A stretch of DNA of 64,000 nt from Symbiodinium natans (taxonomy: Eukaryota; Sar; Dinophyceae; Suessiales; Symbiodiniaceae), in contig CAJNDS010002072.1 in assembly GCA_905221605.1 (NCBI GenBank), positions 369,501-433,500 of the forward strand, written 5' to 3'. Both the position numbers and the translations under genes were made by a program. Positions 1 through 6,300 of this stretch are shown here, piece by piece; position 1 is the first letter of the stretch, and each line of letters begins with the position of its first letter. The notes under the pieces are model-generated. The model was not told where the DNA came from. It was given only the letters and a program-made list of their open reading frames with translations, and made no database searches.

Positions 1-44
1 GTGCGACTTCACTTCTTGACACAAAGAGGCGCCAAAACTTTCAA

Positions 45-99
45 ACCCTAAGCCCTAAACCCTAAACCCTAAACCCTAAACCCCAAACCCTGAACCGTA
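45..99 (-). repeat. Telomere-like heptamer block
   Basis: Tandem CCCTAAA on the plus strand, followed to about 260 by a degenerate TG/CA-rich stretch. It lies downstream of the gene A stop codon. Confidence 0.9.
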
Positions 100-269
100 A
101 CCAGGAAACCGGCTTGCAACCAGGAGACTGAGATGGCAGCGTACATACATGCATGTGTGCAGATTGTATGTGTGTGTGTTACATATGTACAATACGTAAC
201 TATTTGCATGCGTACACATGTATATGTGTGTGCCGATTGTGCTTTTGGATTGGGAGTTGGCATGGGGAA

Positions 270-343
270 TCAAGTCAAAGTGCCGGAGTAGAGTAGGTGC
301 TCAGCGATGAAGTGTTGGCCGAAGACCCCCCCGTCGTCTGCGT
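270..343 (-). CDS. Gene A terminal exon
   Basis: 23 residues then TGA. Acceptor CCTAG; the first two bases AC complete a GAC codon left open by exon 835-938. Reads ADDGGVFGQHF at its start and ends in SGTLT. The intron upstream (344-834) begins GTTTAGTG and ends CCTAAAACCTAG, with a long telomere-like block in it. Confidence 0.7.
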
Positions 344-3300
344 CTAGGTTTTAGGGTCTGGGTTTAGGGTTTAGGGAGTAGGGCTCGAACTGGCGGTATG
401 TCTATCGCAATCGCGATATGAGTCTTTGGCGGGCGTCTAGGGTTTAGTTTGGGGGTTTAGGGTTTAGGGTTTAGGGTTTAGGGTTTAGGGTTTAGGGTTT
501 AGGGTTTAGGGTTTAGGGTTTAGGGTTTAGGGTTTAGGGTTTAGGGTTTAGGGTTCCCGGAACCCTGGGCTCAAGCAACCCAAAGCCCGAAACCTCAGGT
601 TTAGGGGCATTCGGGTTCTAAGTCACGTCTGGAAGCACTCTGATGCACGCCTTTAATACCCTAAGCCCTAAGCCCTCAGCGCTAAGCCCTAAACCCTACA
701 CCCTAAGCCCTAAACACTAAACCCTAAACCCTACACCCTAAGCCCTAAACACTAAACCCTAAACCCTACACCCTAAGCCCTAAACACTAAGCCCTAAACC
801 CTACACCCTAAGCCCTAAACACTAAACCCTAAACCCGCAGCCGGGCCATGCACGCCCGGTATCAGCTCCAGGTACATGTCACCTGTCGGCGAGTCCACGA
901 GGAGGAGAGGGCTTCCAGGAAATTCAGGACCACGAAGCCTAAAGGTCCGTGCACCTAAATAGGGTTTAGGGCTTCGGGTTTATTAAGGTTTTGGGGTTTA
1001 TGATTTAGGGCTTTGGGCACACCTAAGTAGGGACTACGTAGGGCCGTAAAGCAACTCTAAAAAAGGGACTTGACGGGCCTGAGCATATAACAATGAGGTA
1101 CACGGACCTTTCAGGATAGCTAGCCACAAAGGTCAGCGCGAAGACTATGATACAATCATCCTCAAGCGAGACAAGGCAGAAACCGGAGGGGCGAAAAGCG
1201 AGGCCGGGACGGGTTGCCTGGAGTCCAGCTCACCTAGAAAAAATTGCCCTGCGGAAAGGTTTAGGGTTGAGAAGGGTTTGAGGGCCTGTGCGTAAGAAGA
1301 ACAGGCAAAGTGGCCCAGCTTCCACTCTTGCCTGTAACCCTAAACCCTCAGAACCTAAATCTTAAACCCTAAACTCCAAGCCTAAACCACAATAACCACA
1401 AGCCCTAATATTAAACCAAAAACCCCAAGCCTCAAACCCTGAGCCCTAACTTTCGCAAATGCTCTAAGACTCTATGCGCCAAGAAGTCGGGACTCCGACC
1501 CTGACACCCTGAACCGGTTTAGGGTTTAGGGTTTAGGGTTTAGGGTTTAGGGTTTACAGGGTTCAAAGGCATGGAGGGTTTAGGGTTTAGGATTGTAGGG
1601 TTTAGGTGTTTAAGGTTCGGGGTTTAGGGGTTTAGGGTTTTGGTTTCGGGTGGCTTGATCCAGGCACCTAGAAGCACGTGGTGGAAGCGAAATGGCGGAC
1701 CTCCCAGCTCTCTGCTTCGGTGGTGCTTCGGTGGGTGGTTGGGGGGGGGGGGGGGGGAATATAGGGGCCTTTTGTCGTATAAGTATATAGGGTTCATAAG
1801 AGACTACTACTAGTAAGTATTCCGACCCCCTATATTAGGGCTTGGGGCTTAGGATTTAGGGATTCGGGCTTGCGGTGTGGTATCGGGGTTCCGTGTTTTA
1901 ACATTCATATGGGGGGGGGTCAGGGTTGTTCGGACACCCCGGACCCACCCAAACCCTCCTTTCCGGCACATTTGCACTCCGCCGCATTTGCGCAAACCCA
2001 GAACCGCATCGGTTCTAGGATGGCCCTTAAAACCCTCTGAGCATGATTCCTACATATGATCCTCTTGAACCCCAAATAAGGGGAAATACAAAATCTCCCA
2101 AAGGCCGACCTAGGCTAGTCGATCGTGTCGACTCAGCAGTCGGCGGCGGAACGCTAGCCGAAGCCCGGAACTGGTTTAGGCTTGAGGCATGGTCCTTGGC
2201 ATTATAAACCTAGGCTGCCCAGTAACCTAGGCTTAAAAAGGGTGCCCCTTTTTGCTTAATTAAAGGGGTTTTTTCAGGGAACCTAAACCCCCCAAAAAGG
2301 GAATAAGGGTACTACTGGGCATCCTAGAAACCCTACCCTAACGGTCCATGTACCTGATTATTGTATACTTGGGCCCCAAAGTCCCTATATAGGAAGTACT
2401 TTAAGGCCCAAGTATATAACAATCAGGTACATGGACCCTTAGGGCTAAATTTGGGATATTCCCCCTTATACGAACAGTCCTTAATCGGGATTATTGTACC
2501 CCCTACTCTAATCCCTACAGTACGAAGGACCGTGAGTATAAGGGGGGCATCCCAACCCTAAACCCTCAACCCTAAAGCAAGGAATCACCAACACTGTGCG
2601 GGGTACCATCAGGGTTAAATGCGAGCTAGCCCTTCATTGTAGGCTCTTTTTGGGGCGTAATTGCTTGGGTTGCATTTTGATAAGGAAATGTGGTAACACC
2701 CCCCCGCCCCGACGGCCCCGAAAGCAACGCCAAGTTAGACTCACAGTTAGACGGCTGTAAACCTGAACCCCGGCACCAGGGCGAGCGGCTGCTAAGAAAG
2801 CCGTTGTGTTTGACACTGGCCTTTTCGTCGAGGCCTCGGGGTGGCCAGGAGAGGGGGGATAGGGGTGGCGGCAGGGAGAAGTAGGGTCCTCGTATCTCTT
2901 GTTCAAACCCTAAAGGGTTGATGTAGCTGATTCTTATATACTTGGGCCTTAAAGTACTTCCTATATAGGGACTTTGGGGCCCAAGTATATAATAATGAGG
3001 TAATGGACCCCTATAGGGAAAGATAGAAACTTTTGTAGAAGCACCTGTCCCTCTCTACGAGGGTCCTTGGAGCCTTGGGGTTAGGTCTTGGGTGCTTTTA
3101 GGGTTTAGGGTTTAGGGTTTAGGGTTTAGGGTTTAGGGTTTAGTCGCAGTTTAGCCCTGCGTGCCAAACCAAACGCACAACTTTCTAGCGTAAGCCTGCG
3201 AACAATCCAAAAACAAAAACTTAAGCACTAGGCGTTTGGGTGATTTTGGGAGCTGCTAAACCATCTTCTACCCCTCCGCACAAAACCCTACGTCCCATAA

Positions 3301-6300
3301 TCCTACACCCCAACCCTAAACCCTAAACTGGCCCTAAACCCTAAACATCCAACCCCGAACCCCAAACCCTAAAGGCCATTTAGGGTTTTGAAGCTTAAAA
3401 GGCCCTGAACCCTACATGGTTTTTAACGTTAAAAAAAAACCCTAAATGCTAAAGACCTTTACGAGAAGGGCAGCTGAGCTTGTGGCGCGAGGCCTGGAAC
3501 AGCTGCCACCTGGAGCCAGAAGTAGGTTTAGGGGTTTAGGGGTTTAGCGGTTTAGGGGTTCTAGGGGTTCTAGGGGTTCTAGGGGTTCTAGGGGTTTGGG
3601 GGTTTAGGGGTTTAGGGGTTTAGGGGTTTAGGGGTTTAGAGGTTTAGGGGTTTCGGGGTTTAGGGTTTAAGGTTTAGGGAGTAAGGCTAGGGGTTTGGAG
3701 GTTGAGGGTTCAGGGTCTACAGGGGTTCATACTTTGGCCGCCTCTTTTTGCGGAGGTGCACCAGCTTAGTACAGTCCTTCTGGCTGCGGGTACCAAAAAT
3801 TGTCCATGATTCAGGAGCATTCAGGGTTAGGTTGGCGCCGAACATGTTGTGAAATTATACCGGCCATTTATCTTAAATTCGCAACTTCATTATGGCCATA
3901 TCACAAAATTCGAGTACCCCTATTATACCCCCGCAATACTCGAATCCGTATTTTCGGAACCTGCAAGAAGGGCTTAGGACTATCGTCCGTAAACCCTATT
4001 AACCCTAAACCCCTAGAAACCACAAAGCTCATGGTCTAAGCATTCCCTGCGACAAGATGCCGGTCCCTTGATGGGTCCCTTCTACATCTAACCCTAAGGG
4101 TCCATGTACCTGATTGTTATATACTTGGGCCTTAAAGTACTTCCTATATAGGGACTTGGGGCCCAAGCATATAATAATTAGGTACATGGACCCTTAGGGT
4201 AATTTCGACATACCCCTCCCAGAGTATGAGTAGCTTCGAGGTAGCTGCATGACATATTTCTCCAGTCCTACCGCCCATGAAGCTATGGCAATGCGACGCT
4301 ACTTGCAACCCTAATCCCTAAAGCCTAAACCCCAAACCCTAAACCCTAAACCCTAAACCCTAAACCCTAAACCCTAAACTGCAAACGAAACAGGCTCCCG
4401 CCCGAAAATGTAAAAGAAACCACCGAACTGAGCTCTCTGCTCGGCATACTGCAGGTCCTTTATGAGCAGGCTCTGCTCGACCTGGAAAAGGCGTGGGTTT
4501 CCACGAAAACCCCAAAAAAAGACGCCCCAACTCCATTCTAAATTGTATACCCTGAACCCTAAACCTGAACCCTCAACCCTAAGCCCCCAACAACCCCAAC
4601 AAAAACTAACCCTATTATGAACCCTCAACTCGAAACTCGAACCCTAAACCCCGAAACTCCCAAACCTAGCGGCAGCCTCAGGAGGCTCCTGCGCAGGGGC
4701 CTCGACACGGTTGAGGGCTCCGAGGGACTTGGTTTGGGGTTTTGGGGTTTGGGATTCAAGGTGCAGGGTTTAGGGTTTGGGGTTTAGGGTTTGGGGTTTT
4801 GGGGTTTGGGATTTAGGGTGAAGAGGTTAGGTTTTGGGTTTAGGGTGCAGGGTTTGGGGTTTAGGGTTTGGGGTTTAGGGTTCAGGGTTTAGGGTTGGGG
4901 TTTAGGGTTATGGGTTTCGGGTTTGGGGTTTAGGGTTAAGGTTTCTGGTTGGGTTTGGGCCCCAAATTGCTTTCAAAGTTGCCCATATACCATGTATTGG
5001 TATATCCGACTATTGTTGTGGGTACTTTGAGGGGACAGGTTTAGGGTTGCCGGGTTGTGGCTTGGCCGCTCTAGGGGGCGTTCGGGGTCTGATCGATTTT
5101 GGGGAAGAGGGTAAACTAAGGGTTTTAAGGTTCAGCATTCTGGTGTTTTAGGGGTTCGGGGGTTTAGGGGGGGGCAGAGGGAGAGGGAGAGAGAGAGAGA
5201 GAGAGAGGGGGAGAGAGGGAGAGAGGGAGAGAGGGAGAGAGGGAGAGAGGGAGAGAGGGAGAGAGGGAGAGAGGGAGAGAGGGAGAGAGGGAGAGAGAGG
5301 GAAAGCCAGAGAGAGAGAGAGAGAGACACACAGGGAGGGGAGGAGAAAGCGTGAGAGACTGGCTAGCTGCAAAAATATCTGGTGCACGGCAGGCGAGAAG
5401 AAAAGCAATTAGTTTTCGAATAGGTCCGGGGACATGAGGTTCGACAATTGGGATGCCTTGCAAGGGAAGCCTCCCTAAACCCTAAACCCTAAACCCTATA
5501 CCCTAAAACCTATACCCTAAACCCTAAACCCTCTGAAGCAGCACCACGCGATCCTCCGAAAACCCGGCTGCCTCCGAGGTGTCTAATTCCAGGGAGAGGT
5601 CCATGACATCGCCCTGCAAGGCGTCCTCTCAGCTGCAGGGAAGGCGCACTATGACTTGGCCGACTGCTGAAGCCCTCCTAAAAGTTTAACTTTTTTTGGC
5701 TCCTTATTGTCTCTGCGCGATGTTGGTGGTTCCAGCTACGTCGTGGGTTCCCGAAGCCCAGGAGCCTAAGGAAGGTGCCCTTTGCAGAGAACATTGGAGT
5801 TAGGGCCTCCTAAACCTTCAACCTTCGAAACCTCCTACCACCTCCTAAACCTCCGAAACCTCCTAAACCCTAAACCCTAAACCCTAAGTCTCCGAAACCT
5901 CGGAAACCTCCTCGACCCCAAAACCCCAAAACCTCCTCAACCCCAAAACCCCAAAACCCCAAAACCCCAAAACCCCAAAACCCCAAAACCCCCAAACCCC
6001 CAAACCCCAAGACCCCAAAACCCCAAAACCCCAAAACCCCAAAACCCCAAAACCCCAAAACCCCAAAACCCCAAAACCCCAAAACCCCAAAACCCCAAAA
6101 CCCCAAACCCTAGACCCTTAACCCCCCAAAAGCCCCTAGCATCCATCCCAAGCGCCTCGAGGCGGCAGAAGGTCGCACTTCCGCGCGACCCCTCTGCCTT
6201 CCCGAGCCTTGGGACATGTTAGGGTTTAGGGTTTAGGGTTTAGGGTTTCGGGTTTAGGGTTTAGGGTTTGGGGTTTAGGGTTTGGGGTTTAGGGTTTGGG

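Noticed and set aside
4374-4628. Whole 84-codon minus frame as one exon
   Set aside because: Its upstream half runs through CCCTAAA repeats; only the part after the CTTTTCCAG acceptor is coding-like.
5132-5463. Ser/Leu/Pro-rich minus frames
   Set aside because: Translation of (GA)n microsatellite.
5870-6146. Gly/Phe/Trp-repeat frames (VLGFWGFG type)
   Set aside because: Translation of the CCCCAAAA array; present in all frames.
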